DNA of 64,000 bases, from NCBI GenBank assembly GCA_049323435.1, contig JBMOMX010000022.1, forward strand, positions 1 through 64,000, given 5' to 3'. Under the pieces are notes generated by a model. The model did not search any database. It was not told where the DNA came from and saw only the letters and a list, made by a program, of their open reading frames with translations. Below are positions 42,513 through 51,807 of this stretch, one piece after another (positions within the stretch are counted from its first letter, which is position 1; each line of letters begins with the position of its first letter). The DNA is from UBA11222 sp049323435 (GTDB lineage: Bacteria > Pseudomonadota > Alphaproteobacteria > UBA11222). The position numbers and the translations under genes are program-made.

Positions 42513-42947
42513 CTAGCCTATAGCCGCGTCGCTGACCGGCAGGCCGAGCAGGCTTCCGGCTTTTATCATCACCTTGTCGAGACTGTAAATGGCGGTGGCA
42601 CGATGTGTGCGGGCGATGGCCAGATGCAGGGCGTCGCCTGCGCGCAGTCCGGACTCAAAACAGGCGATATATTGCCTTGCCAGATCATACGCATCCGGGC
42701 CAGGCAGCAGGAGAGCAAAGGATTCCTCCACTATGGCATCGAACTGCGCTGTGGCTTTAACGGCGGCCTGCGGATCCAGCCTGTCCATACGGACCTCTCT
42801 GGCCAATACCGAAGAAAGCTCGACCCGTGTCCAATGGCTGACGGCCAGATCCTCCCCCTCCAGTCCGGTAATGAACCTTGTGATATCCGCGCTTGTCGCT
42901 TCTGGCAAAATGAGTGGCACAAGAAAGTTGGTGTCGAAATAACGCAT
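42513..42947 (-). CDS. PIN-domain toxin (VapC-like ribonuclease)
   Basis: 144 residues. The acidic PIN quartet is visible: Asp in MRYFDTNFLVPL, Glu in WTRVELSSVLA, Asp in SGLRAGDALHLAIA and Asp in AIYSLDKVMI. VapC-type toxins cut tRNA or rRNA when not bound by antitoxin. A GTG just upstream (42950) overlaps the antitoxin stop; I use the ATG at 42947, which keeps the family N-terminus. The preceding gene encodes a Phd-type antitoxin, so the pair is a complete type II module. It lies between fsa and priA. Confidence 0.9.
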   Translation of the reverse strand: MRYFDTNFLVPLILPEATSADITRFITGLEGEDLAVSHWTRVELSSVLAREVRMDRLDPQAAVKATAQFDAIVEESFALLLPGPDAYDLARQYIACFESGLRAGDALHLAIARTHRATAIYSLDKVMIKAGSLLGLPVSDAAIG

Positions 42948-42949
42948 CA

Positions 42950-43180
42950 CTATTCTTCGTCACGCATCTCGCGTATTAATTCCACACTTGGACGGCTTAA
43001 CCTTGGCATTGTCGCGCGGAACGAGGCCAGATCCCGCAATGGAAGTTTAGGGCGGGACACAGGGGAAAGCTGCGCTATGGGGCGGCCATGTCGGGTGATT
43101 GTGACCTCCTGGCCGGCTTCAACCTGCTTCAGCAATTCACTCAGATGCGCCTTGGCATGCGCCAGATTGACCGTGACCAT
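42950..43180 (-). CDS. Phd/YefM-family antitoxin
   Basis: 76 residues. VTVNLAHAKAHLSELLKQVE and AGQEVTITRHGRPIAQLSPV are the Phd/YefM DNA-binding domain; the C-terminal third (ATMPRLSRPSVELIREMRDE) would wrap the PIN toxin. AAGGGG sits at proper spacing before the ATG. The stop (TAG) overlaps the toxin start region, giving antitoxin-first translational coupling typical of such operons. Confidence 0.9.
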   Translation of the reverse strand: MVTVNLAHAKAHLSELLKQVEAGQEVTITRHGRPIAQLSPVSRPKLPLRDLASFRATMPRLSRPSVELIREMRDEE

Positions 43181-43308
43181 AAGACATCCCCTTTATTGGC
43201 GCCTGCACCTTCAGGTTATGACCAGTTTTCTGGTCATAATATAGGGCTAACGCAGTTTTGTATCAAGGCTTTGATTTGCCGGCCCAATATTAGATCAGGG
43301 GTCGCTTT

Positions 43309-45342
43309 ATGCCGCCCCGGAATGGCAAACTGATATTCATGGATTCGACTGATTCTATAGCCGCCACTTCTTCGCGCATCGCCGCCGTCCTGCTGCCGCT
43401 GCCGGTGGCGGGGGTATATGACTATGCGATGCCGGCAGGCGCAAACCTGTCACCGGGGGATTTTGTGAGCGCACCGCTGGGCGCGCGCCAGATGGTTGGG
43501 GTGGTGTGGGGCGCGGGCAAAGGCGGGGTTGATCCGGCAAAGCTGAAACAGGTTTGCCCAAGACCGGATCTGCCGCCCATGCCGGAAGATTTGCGCCGTT
43601 TCATTGACTGGGTCGCGGACTATACGCTGAGCCCGCCCGGCGCGGTGCTGCGGCTGGCGATGCGGGTTCCCTCTGCGGCGCCGCCCAATCGGCCGAGACG
43701 CGCGCCAGCGGTTGAAAAGCCGGATGCGGAACATCCCGGCCCGCAGCTTTCCCCGCAACAGGCCGGCGCGGCGCGGGCATTGCGTGACGCGGTGGCGGCG
43801 CGAACCTATTCCTGCACCTTGTTGCAGGGTGTCACCGGTTCCGGCAAAACCGAAGTCTATTTCGAGGCGATTGCCGAAGCCCTGCGTCAGGACAGACAGG
43901 CGCTGGTGCTGCTGCCGGAAATTGCGCTGACGGCGCAGTTTCTGGAACGGTTCAGGGCGCGCTTTGGCTGTCTACCGGTGGAGTGGCATTCGCAATTGCC
44001 GGATGCAAGGCGGCGCAATATCTGGCGCGCGGTGGCTTCTGGCGAAGCGCGTGTCGTGGCCGGGGCGCGCTCGGCGCTGTTTCTGCCATTTCCGCAGCTG
44101 GGCCTGATCATCGCGGACGAAGAACATGATGGCGCCTACAAGCAGGAAGATGGCGTCATCTATCATGCCCGCGACATGGCGGTGGTGCGCGCGCATCTCA
44201 GCGCCATTCCCATTGTACTGGCCTCCGCCACCCCGTCGCTGGAAAGCGTGGTCAATGCGCAAGGCGGGCGCTACCGGCATCTGATCCTGCCGGACCGGTA
44301 TGGGGGCGCGCGCCTTGCCAGCATCGAGGCGGTGGATATGCGCGCGGCAAGCCTGCCTTCCGGACAGTTTATTTCCCCGCGCCTGTTGCAATTGATGGGG
44401 GAAACCCTGGCGCGCGGCGAACAGGCGCTGCTGTTTCTCAACCGGCGCGGCTATGCGCCGCTGACACTGTGCCGCGCCTGCGGGCACCGGATGGAATGCC
44501 CGAACTGTTCGGCCTGGCTGGTCGAGCATCGCTTTCACAACCGCATGCTGTGCCACCATTGCGGGTTTGAGGCACAAAAGCCCAAAGCCTGCCCGGCCTG
44601 CGCCGCCGAAGATAAAATGGTGGCGCTGGGCCCCGGCATTGAACGGCTGGCGGAAGAAGCGGCGGCCGCCTTCCCGGAACTTATTCCGGCCATTCTGTCC
44701 GGCGATCATACTGTCGATCAGGCGCGCGAAGCCATCGCGGCCTTCACCCGTGGCGAAACTAAATTATTAATCGGTACACAGATTATCGCCAAGGGGCATC
44801 ATTTTCCCGATCTGACCCTGGTGGGCGTGATCGATGCCGATCTGGGCCTGGCGGGCGGCGATCTGCGCGCGGCGGAACGCACTTTTCAGATGCTGCATCA
44901 GGTATCAGGCCGCGCCGGGCGCGCCCAGGCCCCCGGCCATGCGGTGCTGCAAACCTATATGCCCGAACATCCGGTGATGCAGGCGCTAGTGTCCGGCGAT
45001 CAGGCGCAGTTTCTGGCCGCTGAATCCGCGGCGCGTCAGGCGCGCGCGCTGCCGCCCTTCGGACGCCTGGCGGCGCTGATCGTGTCCGGCCCCGATCCCC
45101 AACAGGTGCGCGATTTCGCCACTCAACTAGCCCGCCACGCCCCGCATGGCAAGGATCTGCATGTGCTTGGCCCCGCACCCGCGCCGCTGGCGCTGCTGCG
45201 CGGGCGCCATCGCATGCGGCTGCTGCTGATGGCCACCCGCCAGCATAATGTGCAAGCGCTGCTGCGCCAATGGCTGGCGAAAGTAAAAGTGTCAAAGCAA
45301 CTGCGCCTTACCGTAGACGTCGATCCGTATAGTTTTATGTGA
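43309..45342 (+). CDS. priA: Primosomal protein N' (replication restart helicase PriA)
   Basis: 677 residues. The Walker A is LLQGVTGSGKTEVYFEAIAE, the DEAH-type box is LIIADEEHDGAYKQEDGV, and two zinc-binding units follow: LCRACGHRMECPNCSAWL and MLCHHCGFEAQKPKACPACA. IGTQIIAKGHHFPDLTLVGV and QVSGRAGRAQAPGHAVLQTY are helicase motifs V and VI. It reloads DnaB at stalled forks. It is somewhat shorter than E. coli PriA (732). AGGGG precedes the ATG at 43309. In related genomes priA is followed by atpH; here a three-gene cassette on the other strand intervenes. Confidence 0.95.
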   Translation: MPPRNGKLIFMDSTDSIAATSSRIAAVLLPLPVAGVYDYAMPAGANLSPGDFVSAPLGARQMVGVVWGAGKGGVDPAKLKQVCPRPDLPPMPEDLRRFIDWVADYTLSPPGAVLRLAMRVPSAAPPNRPRRAPAVEKPDAEHPGPQLSPQQAGAARALRDAVAARTYSCTLLQGVTGSGKTEVYFEAIAEALRQDRQALVLLPEIALTAQFLERFRARFGCLPVEWHSQLPDARRRNIWRAVASGEARVVAGARSALFLPFPQLGLIIADEEHDGAYKQEDGVIYHARDMAVVRAHLSAIPIVLASATPSLESVVNAQGGRYRHLILPDRYGGARLASIEAVDMRAASLPSGQFISPRLLQLMGETLARGEQALLFLNRRGYAPLTLCRACGHRMECPNCSAWLVEHRFHNRMLCHHCGFEAQKPKACPACAAEDKMVALGPGIERLAEEAAAAFPELIPAILSGDHTVDQAREAIAAFTRGETKLLIGTQIIAKGHHFPDLTLVGVIDADLGLAGGDLRAAERTFQMLHQVSGRAGRAQAPGHAVLQTYMPEHPVMQALVSGDQAQFLAAESAARQARALPPFGRLAALIVSGPDPQQVRDFATQLARHAPHGKDLHVLGPAPAPLALLRGRHRMRLLLMATRQHNVQALLRQWLAKVKVSKQLRLTVDVDPYSFM

Positions 45343-45418
45343 AATACCGAGAATTTCGACGTTCTGAAAATCGCTGCTTAACTCATTTATACCAAGAGTC
45401 ATTACCGGAAATAATTTT

Positions 45419-45856
45419 TTATGCGCGCGGCCGTTCCATGTAAAAGGCGACTTTCCCGTATTCCTCTCCCTGCATCCCTTCCAAGTCGTGCTGGATATCG
45501 AAAGACTGGCCGAGCTTGCTGCTCCACAAGCCATCTGAATGTTGTTTTGCAGCATGTACCGGGAGAAGCCCCTTATGAAATATCGCAATTTTTTCAACAC
45601 CAGGCATAAGAATAGAATTGTTCGTTAAGGTGAACCCCACTGACTCATATGCGGCCTGGAACGCTGGAAATGACTCAGACCTCACGACGCCCCGAGGCCA
45701 ATAAAAGAAACGCCCGGCATCGGGCCACCAAAACCTTGCAGTGTCTCCTGCTGCGTAGGCAATGCAATTATATTGTGAGGTTTCGGGACTCGTTATTCGT
45801 AAGCGTGCCGGGTCAAGGCCGGGAAATAATTGCAAAATCCGAACTTCTGGGTTCAT
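45419..45856 (-). CDS. DUF7689-like protein of unknown function, third gene of cassette
   Basis: 145 residues. The pattern YNCIAYAAGDTARFWWPD, FYWPRGVVRSESFPAFQAAY, GVEKIAIFHKGLLPVHAAKQ and GLWSSKLGQSFDIQHDLEGM matches a family I recognise as DUF7689, found sporadically in accessory regions and without a known activity. The conserved Cys of YNCIA and the His of PVHAAKQ would suit an enzymatic site, but that is inference. It starts four bases before the stop of the upstream cassette gene (ATGA overlap). Lower GC and different codon choice than priA and atpA suggest acquisition. Confidence 0.75.
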   Translation of the reverse strand: MNPEVRILQLFPGLDPARLRITSPETSQYNCIAYAAGDTARFWWPDAGRFFYWPRGVVRSESFPAFQAAYESVGFTLTNNSILMPGVEKIAIFHKGLLPVHAAKQHSDGLWSSKLGQSFDIQHDLEGMQGEEYGKVAFYMERPRA

Positions 45857-46245
45857 CGATTATTGAACCACTCGATCCAAGCGGTAGCCATAGCGGCAAA
45901 GTTGCCACGCTCCCTATCTGTTACCGGATCCGCCCCAGTGAGGATTGGAAGGGCTGCAATTAAGGGATCGGGTTGCACTGATATCTCTTCAATAATTAAT
46001 GGCAGGATCTTATCGCCCATCCCTACAATTTCACGGAATTTGGGATGCTCAATACATTCACGACCTGATGAGGTATATAATGTCGCCGCTCTCCATTGCC
46101 GGACAAGCCGCCGGAACCTTGCAACATAATCATCGCCCGTAGGTTTGTATATGCCAATAGACGAGAAAATAGTGGCTGTAGCACTCAACTCCTGAGGATA
46201 CAGATATCGCGGCGAAATAACCGTGTTTTCATTTTGTATTGTCAT
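45853..46245 (-). CDS. Conserved protein of unknown function, second gene of cassette
   Basis: 130 residues. The central part (FRRLVRQWRAATLYTSSGRE, CIEHPKFREIVGMGDKILPL, LIIEEISVQPDPLIAALPIL) and C-terminus (TDRERGNFAAMATAWIEWF) resemble a small family that I recall accompanying DUF7689 genes in other bacteria. No catalytic motif is evident and the product looks soluble and helical. It overlaps the upstream gene by 17 bases and the downstream one by 4, so the three are translated as a unit. A role as partner or immunity protein is possible but not shown. Confidence 0.7.
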   Translation of the reverse strand: MTIQNENTVISPRYLYPQELSATATIFSSIGIYKPTGDDYVARFRRLVRQWRAATLYTSSGRECIEHPKFREIVGMGDKILPLIIEEISVQPDPLIAALPILTGADPVTDRERGNFAAMATAWIEWFNNR

Positions 46246-46576
46246 TTAACTCCTTCATTTTTTCTATTTGCTCGCCTAGCCATAGGTGCAAGGACCGGGC
46301 GACTTCACAAGATAAAAAAAGATCAACATCCAGCTCCCGGACCATAGACTCTCTTGATTGAATTTCTCTAACCGCCCCCAAAGTATTATCATCCTTCAAC
46401 TCATGGATAACCCTTCGCGGTATTGCAGCCCGCTCGGAATAAAAAACAATGTGCAGCTGGCCATTAGCCGTTGGACCGCCGATAGCGCCATCCGCCCGTA
46501 TCACGCGAAAGAAATTGCTCTTGATATAGTCAAAAGCAATGCCGGGTTTCTCCGGATTCGGCGCGTCCTCGTTCAC
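46229..46576 (-). CDS. Small beta-rich protein of unknown function, first gene of cassette
   Basis: 115 residues from GTG 46576, preceded by GGGGGTAGG; a TTG at 46609 extends it by 11 codons. IAFDYIKSNFFRVIRADGAI, GGPTANGQLHIVFYSERAAI and RELDVDLFLSCEVARSLHLW define the protein. Similar small proteins with a YxKSNFFRVxxADGxxGG core occur as single hypotheticals in accessory DNA. The first half looks like beta-strands and the C-terminus is an amphipathic helix ending in acidic and Lys residues. It is the leader gene of a tight three-gene operon. Confidence 0.7.
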   Translation of the reverse strand: MNEDAPNPEKPGIAFDYIKSNFFRVIRADGAIGGPTANGQLHIVFYSERAAIPRRVIHELKDDNTLGAVREIQSRESMVRELDVDLFLSCEVARSLHLWLGEQIEKMKELNDNTK

Positions 46577-46902
46577 CCTACCCCCGTCTAACTTCTGCCA
46601 AGGCGGCAACTACATAGCCGATCCATGAAATCGCAAAAATAAATATTGACTGGGTTATAGCATAACCGCCACTCCTTGTGAATCCTCTAAATTAGAGGGG
46701 AATTAGTGGGTAGGTATCCCTACAGCTTTTTTTGAGTTAATCGCCGCCCGCGCTTGCGCCCATACCCAAGTCATGTTAGGACACCCACGGCTTTAAGGGC
46801 ATGGTGTTTGCGGGGTTCCGTGCGGCCTGAAAAAGCCTTTTATATTCATGCGGTTAGTTTTTTGCTTGTCCGTTTGCGGCGGGCGCGATCAAGGGGCCTC
46901 CA
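46577..46902. other. Leader region upstream of atpH
   Basis: 326 bases between the divergent cassette and atpH. It holds a perfect 7-bp palindrome CCTCTAA-A-TTAGAGG (46684-46698), then a terminator-like hairpin (46710-46733), and further on a GGCC-rich stretch ending in AAAAAGCCTTTT. AAGGGG precedes the TTG start of atpH. The promoter of the F1 operon must lie here but I could not pin it. Confidence 0.5.
46710..46733 (+). terminator. Terminator-like hairpin in the atpH leader
   Basis: GTAGG (46710-46714), loop TATC, CCTAC (46719-46723), then AGC and seven T (46727-46733). The stem is short, but the T-run is strong. It may be an attenuator or the remnant end of an upstream transcript; it is 170 bases before atpH. 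Confidence 0.5.
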
Positions 46903-47472
46903 TTGGCTGAACAGATACAACAGGTTGCGGGCGTTTCGGGACTTGCCGGGCGCTATGCCACCGCTATTTTTGAACTGGCGCGCGAGGCGCGTACGCTGGA
47001 TGGCGTGGCGGCCGATCTGGCTGCGTTGACAAAACTGCTGAACACCAGCGCAGATCTGACGCGCCTGGTGCGCAGCCCGGTATTCAGCCGCGCCGAACAG
47101 GGCAAGGCCATGGCCGCCGTGCTGGCGCGCATGCAGGTCCAGGATCTGACAGCGCGCTTTATCGGGCTGGTGGCTTCAAAGCGCCGCCTGTTCGTGCTTC
47201 CGGCGATAATCAGCATCTTTAACGCCCTGCTGGCGGCGCATCGCGGCGAAGTGTCGGCGCAGGTGACTTCCGCCCATGCGCTTGACAGCGAACAGCTCGA
47301 TGCAATCAAGTCGGCGCTGAAACAGGCGGCCGGCCGGGACGTGCAACTACAGGCGGTCGTGGATAATTCCATTCTTGGCGGGCTGATCGTGCGCATGGGA
47401 AGCCGCATGATTGACGGTTCGCTGCGCACTAAACTGAACAATTTACAGATTGCTATGAAAGAGGTTGGCTGA
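46903..47472 (+). CDS. atpH: ATP synthase F1 subunit delta
   Basis: 189 residues from a TTG start preceded by AAGGGG. VSGLAGRYATAIFELAREAR and VVDNSILGGLIVRMGSRMID with LRTKLNNLQIAMKEVG match the delta/OSCP family, which links the peripheral stalk to the top of alpha3beta3. Its stop overlaps the atpA start by one base. It begins the F1 operon atpHAGDC, separated by about 17 kb from the F0 operon, as in other alphaproteobacteria. Confidence 0.94.
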   Translation: MAEQIQQVAGVSGLAGRYATAIFELAREARTLDGVAADLAALTKLLNTSADLTRLVRSPVFSRAEQGKAMAAVLARMQVQDLTARFIGLVASKRRLFVLPAIISIFNALLAAHRGEVSAQVTSAHALDSEQLDAIKSALKQAAGRDVQLQAVVDNSILGGLIVRMGSRMIDGSLRTKLNNLQIAMKEVG

Positions 47473-49001
47473 TGGACATCCAGGCTGCGGAAATTTCCGC
47501 GATCCTTAAACAGCAGATTACGAATTTCGGCGTTGAGGCCGAAGTATCCGAAATCGGCCAGGTACTGAGCGTTGGCGACGGGATCGCGCGCATTCATGGC
47601 CTGGATAAAGTGCGCGCCGGTGAAATGGTCGAATTTTCCGACGGCACCAAAGGCATGGCGCTGAACCTGGAAAGCGACAATGTCGGCGTGGTGATTTTCG
47701 GTGATGACCGCAACATCAAGGAAGGCGATGTGGTCAAGCGCACCGGCGCCATCGTGGACGCCCCCGTCGGCAAGGGCCTGCTGGGCCGTGTGGTCGATGG
47801 CCTGGGCAATCCAATCGACGGCAAGGGCCCCATTGTCAGCACCGAACGCCGCCGCGTCGAAGTCAAGGCGCCCGGCATTATCCCGCGCAAATCCGTGCAT
47901 GAGCCGATGCAGACCGGCCTCAAGGCCATTGACAGCCTGATCCCCGTTGGCCGCGGCCAGCGCGAACTGATCATTGGCGACCGCCAGACCGGCAAGACCG
48001 CCATCGCCATCGACACCATTCTGAACCAGAAGGTCATCAATCAGGGTACGGACGAATCCAAAAAGCTGTATTGCGTCTATGTCGCCATCGGGCAGAAACG
48101 CTCGACCGTGGCGCAGATCGTCAAGACGCTTCAGGAAGCGGGCGCGATGGAATATACCATCGTCGTCGCCGCCACCGCATCCGATCCGGCGCCGCTGCAA
48201 TTCCTGGCGCCCTATACCGGCTGCACCATGGGCGAATATTTCCGCGATAATGGTATGCACGCGCTGATGATCTATGACGATCTGTCAAAGCAGGCCGTGG
48301 CCTACCGCCAGATGTCGCTGCTGCTGCGCCGCCCGCCGGGCCGCGAAGCCTATCCCGGCGACGTGTTCTATCTGCATAGCCGCCTGCTGGAACGCGCAGC
48401 CAAACTGAACGATGACAATGGCGCGGGTTCGCTGACCGCGCTGCCGGTGATTGAGACCCAGGCCAATGACGTGTCGGCCTATATTCCGACCAATGTGATT
48501 TCGATTACCGATGGCCAGATCTTCCTGGAAACCGGCCTGTTCCACCAGGGCATCCGTCCGGCCGTCAATGTCGGCCTGTCGGTGTCGCGCGTGGGTTCGG
48601 CTGCACAGATCAAGGCGATGAAGCAGGTTTCCGGTTCGCTGAAGCTGGAGCTGGCGCAATACCGCGAAATGGCGGCGTTTGCGCAGTTCGGTTCCGATCT
48701 GGACGCCTCGACGCAGAAACTGCTGGCGCGCGGCGCGCGGCTGACGGAACTGCTGAAGCAGAACCAGTTTTCGCCGCTGACCGTGGAAGAACAGGTGATC
48801 GTGTTGTTCAGCGGCGCCAAGGGATTCCTGGATGGCATCGCCGTTGAAGCGATTGGCCGCTATGAACAAAGTCTGTTGCGCCATATGCATGACAAGCATT
48901 CCGCCGTGGTTGCGGCAATCCGCGATGAAAAAGCCATTTCGGATGCGACCGACGCCAAACTGCGCGAAATTCTGACCGCGTTCACCAAATCCTTCGCCTG
49001 A
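47472..49001 (+). CDS. atpA: ATP synthase F1 subunit alpha
   Basis: 509 residues. The P-loop GDRQTGKTAIAIDTILNQK binds the non-catalytic nucleotide; DLSKQAVAYRQMSLLLRRPP and the signature PAVNVGLSVSRVGSAAQIKA with the conserved Arg are intact. Three copies alternate with beta in F1. GAGG lies upstream of the ATG, which overlaps the atpH stop. The length is exactly typical for alphaproteobacteria. Confidence 0.98.
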   Translation: MDIQAAEISAILKQQITNFGVEAEVSEIGQVLSVGDGIARIHGLDKVRAGEMVEFSDGTKGMALNLESDNVGVVIFGDDRNIKEGDVVKRTGAIVDAPVGKGLLGRVVDGLGNPIDGKGPIVSTERRRVEVKAPGIIPRKSVHEPMQTGLKAIDSLIPVGRGQRELIIGDRQTGKTAIAIDTILNQKVINQGTDESKKLYCVYVAIGQKRSTVAQIVKTLQEAGAMEYTIVVAATASDPAPLQFLAPYTGCTMGEYFRDNGMHALMIYDDLSKQAVAYRQMSLLLRRPPGREAYPGDVFYLHSRLLERAAKLNDDNGAGSLTALPVIETQANDVSAYIPTNVISITDGQIFLETGLFHQGIRPAVNVGLSVSRVGSAAQIKAMKQVSGSLKLELAQYREMAAFAQFGSDLDASTQKLLARGARLTELLKQNQFSPLTVEEQVIVLFSGAKGFLDGIAVEAIGRYEQSLLRHMHDKHSAVVAAIRDEKAISDATDAKLREILTAFTKSFA

Positions 49002-49025
49002 AATAGCGCATTCACAGGATGACCG

Positions 49026-49910
49026 ATGGCCAGCCTTAAGGAACTTAAAAACCGCATCGCCTCTGTGCGCTCCACACAGAAGATCACCAAGGCGATGCAG
49101 ATGGTGGCCGCCGCAAAACTGCGCCGGGCGCAGGATGCGGCCGTGGCGTCACGCCCCTATGCCGAGCGTATGGGACGGGTAATCAACAATCTGGCGGCAG
49201 GCGTTGCCGGGCGCGACGGTGTATCGCCTTTGCTGGGCGGCACGGGGCGGGATCAGGTGCATCTGTTGCTGGTGGCGACTGCCGAACGCGGCCTGTGCGG
49301 CGGCTTTAATTCCAGCATTGCGCGCCTGGCGCGTGAACATATTATCCGGCTGCAAAGCGAAGGCAAAACCGTCAAAATCCTGTGCGTCGGCCGCAAGGGG
49401 CGCGATGCGCTGCGCCGTCTGTATGGCAGTCTGATCGTGGATACGATCGAACATAATAATGTGCGCAATATCGGCTTTGCCAATGCCGCTGCGGTGGGTG
49501 ACCGGGTGCTGGCAATGTATGAAGCCGGCGAATTTGATGTCTGCACCCTGTTTTTCAGCCGCTTCCGTTCGGTCATTCTGCAAATTCCCACCGCCACCCA
49601 GCTGATCCCGATTGATCTGGGCGCTGTGGCGGGCGGCGCATCCGATATGGGCGGCGCGTCCTATGAATATGAACCGGACGAAGCCGAAATTCTGTCCGAT
49701 TTATTGCCGCGCAATGTCTCGGTGCAGATTTTCAGCGCCCTGCTGGAAAATGCCGCCAGCGAACAGGGCGCGCGCATGAGCGCGATGGACAACGCCACCC
49801 GCAATGCGGGCGACATGATCCTGAAACTGAACCTGACCTATAACCGCACCCGTCAGGCGTCGATCACCAAGGAACTTATCGAAATCATTTCCGGCGCAGA
49901 AGCGCTGTAA
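49026..49910 (+). CDS. atpG: ATP synthase F1 subunit gamma
   Basis: 294 residues forming the central rotor shaft. The N-terminal LKELKNRIASVRSTQKITKA and TAERGLCGGFNSSIARLARE, and the C-terminal SAMDNATRNAGDMILKLNLT and TYNRTRQASITKELIEIISG, are the conserved coiled-coil ends that turn inside alpha3beta3. There are 24 bases after atpA and 20 before atpD. Confidence 0.97.
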   Translation: MASLKELKNRIASVRSTQKITKAMQMVAAAKLRRAQDAAVASRPYAERMGRVINNLAAGVAGRDGVSPLLGGTGRDQVHLLLVATAERGLCGGFNSSIARLAREHIIRLQSEGKTVKILCVGRKGRDALRRLYGSLIVDTIEHNNVRNIGFANAAAVGDRVLAMYEAGEFDVCTLFFSRFRSVILQIPTATQLIPIDLGAVAGGASDMGGASYEYEPDEAEILSDLLPRNVSVQIFSALLENAASEQGARMSAMDNATRNAGDMILKLNLTYNRTRQASITKELIEIISGAEAL

Positions 49911-49930
49911 GCAGATACGAGGATTAGAAC

Positions 49931-51358
<1,428 letters not shown>

Positions 51359-51360
51359 TC

Positions 51361-51756
51361 ATGGCCGACAAACTGACCTTTGAACTGGTGTCGCCGGAAC
51401 GGCTGCTTTTATCCGCACAGGTGGATATGGTGGTTGTACCCGGAACCGAGGGCGAGTTCGGCGTGCTTGCCGGGCATGCGCCACTGGTTTCGACCTTGCG
51501 CCCCGGCGTGATTTCCGTGCACGACGAAAAGACCATTCAGCGCATTTTCGTGCGTGGCGGTTTTGCCGAGGTGACCGCCGCCGGACTGACGGTTCTGGCC
51601 GAGGAAGCCATTGATCTGGCCGATCTTGACCGCGCCGGACTGGAAGTGCGCATCAGGAACGCCGAAGAAGATGTCGCCGACGCCAAATCCGATGCCGCCC
51701 GCGCCGGCGCCCAGGCGCAACTGGACAGTCTGCGCACATTGGCCGGCAGCCTGTAA
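51361..51756 (+). CDS. atpC: ATP synthase F1 subunit epsilon
   Basis: 131 residues. The N-terminal beta sandwich has FELVSPERLLLSAQVDMVVV, PGTEGEFGVLAGHAPLVSTL and RIFVRGGFAEVTAAGLTVLA; the C-terminal helical part (VRIRNAEEDVADAKSDAARA) can inhibit rotation. It is the last gene of the F1 operon, followed by a short palindromic repeat that probably ends the transcript. Confidence 0.96.
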   Translation: MADKLTFELVSPERLLLSAQVDMVVVPGTEGEFGVLAGHAPLVSTLRPGVISVHDEKTIQRIFVRGGFAEVTAAGLTVLAEEAIDLADLDRAGLEVRIRNAEEDVADAKSDAARAGAQAQLDSLRTLAGSL

Positions 51757-51763
51757 TAAATTC

Positions 51764-51807
51764 TAGACCCTATTCGGATCAGGCCGATCTGATAATTTAA
51801 AGCAGTT
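51764..51807. repeat. Shortened copy B of the dispersed palindromic repeat
   Basis: TAGACCCTATTCGGATCAG (51764-51782) is identical to the left edge of copy A at 40213-40231, and CGATCT-N-ATAATTTA-N-AGCAGTT follows as in the second palindrome (40276-40298). The segment between them is missing here. It lies between convergent atpC and the permease gene, whose stop codon falls inside it. Confidence 0.8.

Noticed and set aside
45292..45600. 102-codon minus-strand frame between priA and the DUF7689-like gene
   Set aside because: It overlaps both priA and the DUF7689-like gene out of frame and shows no family features.
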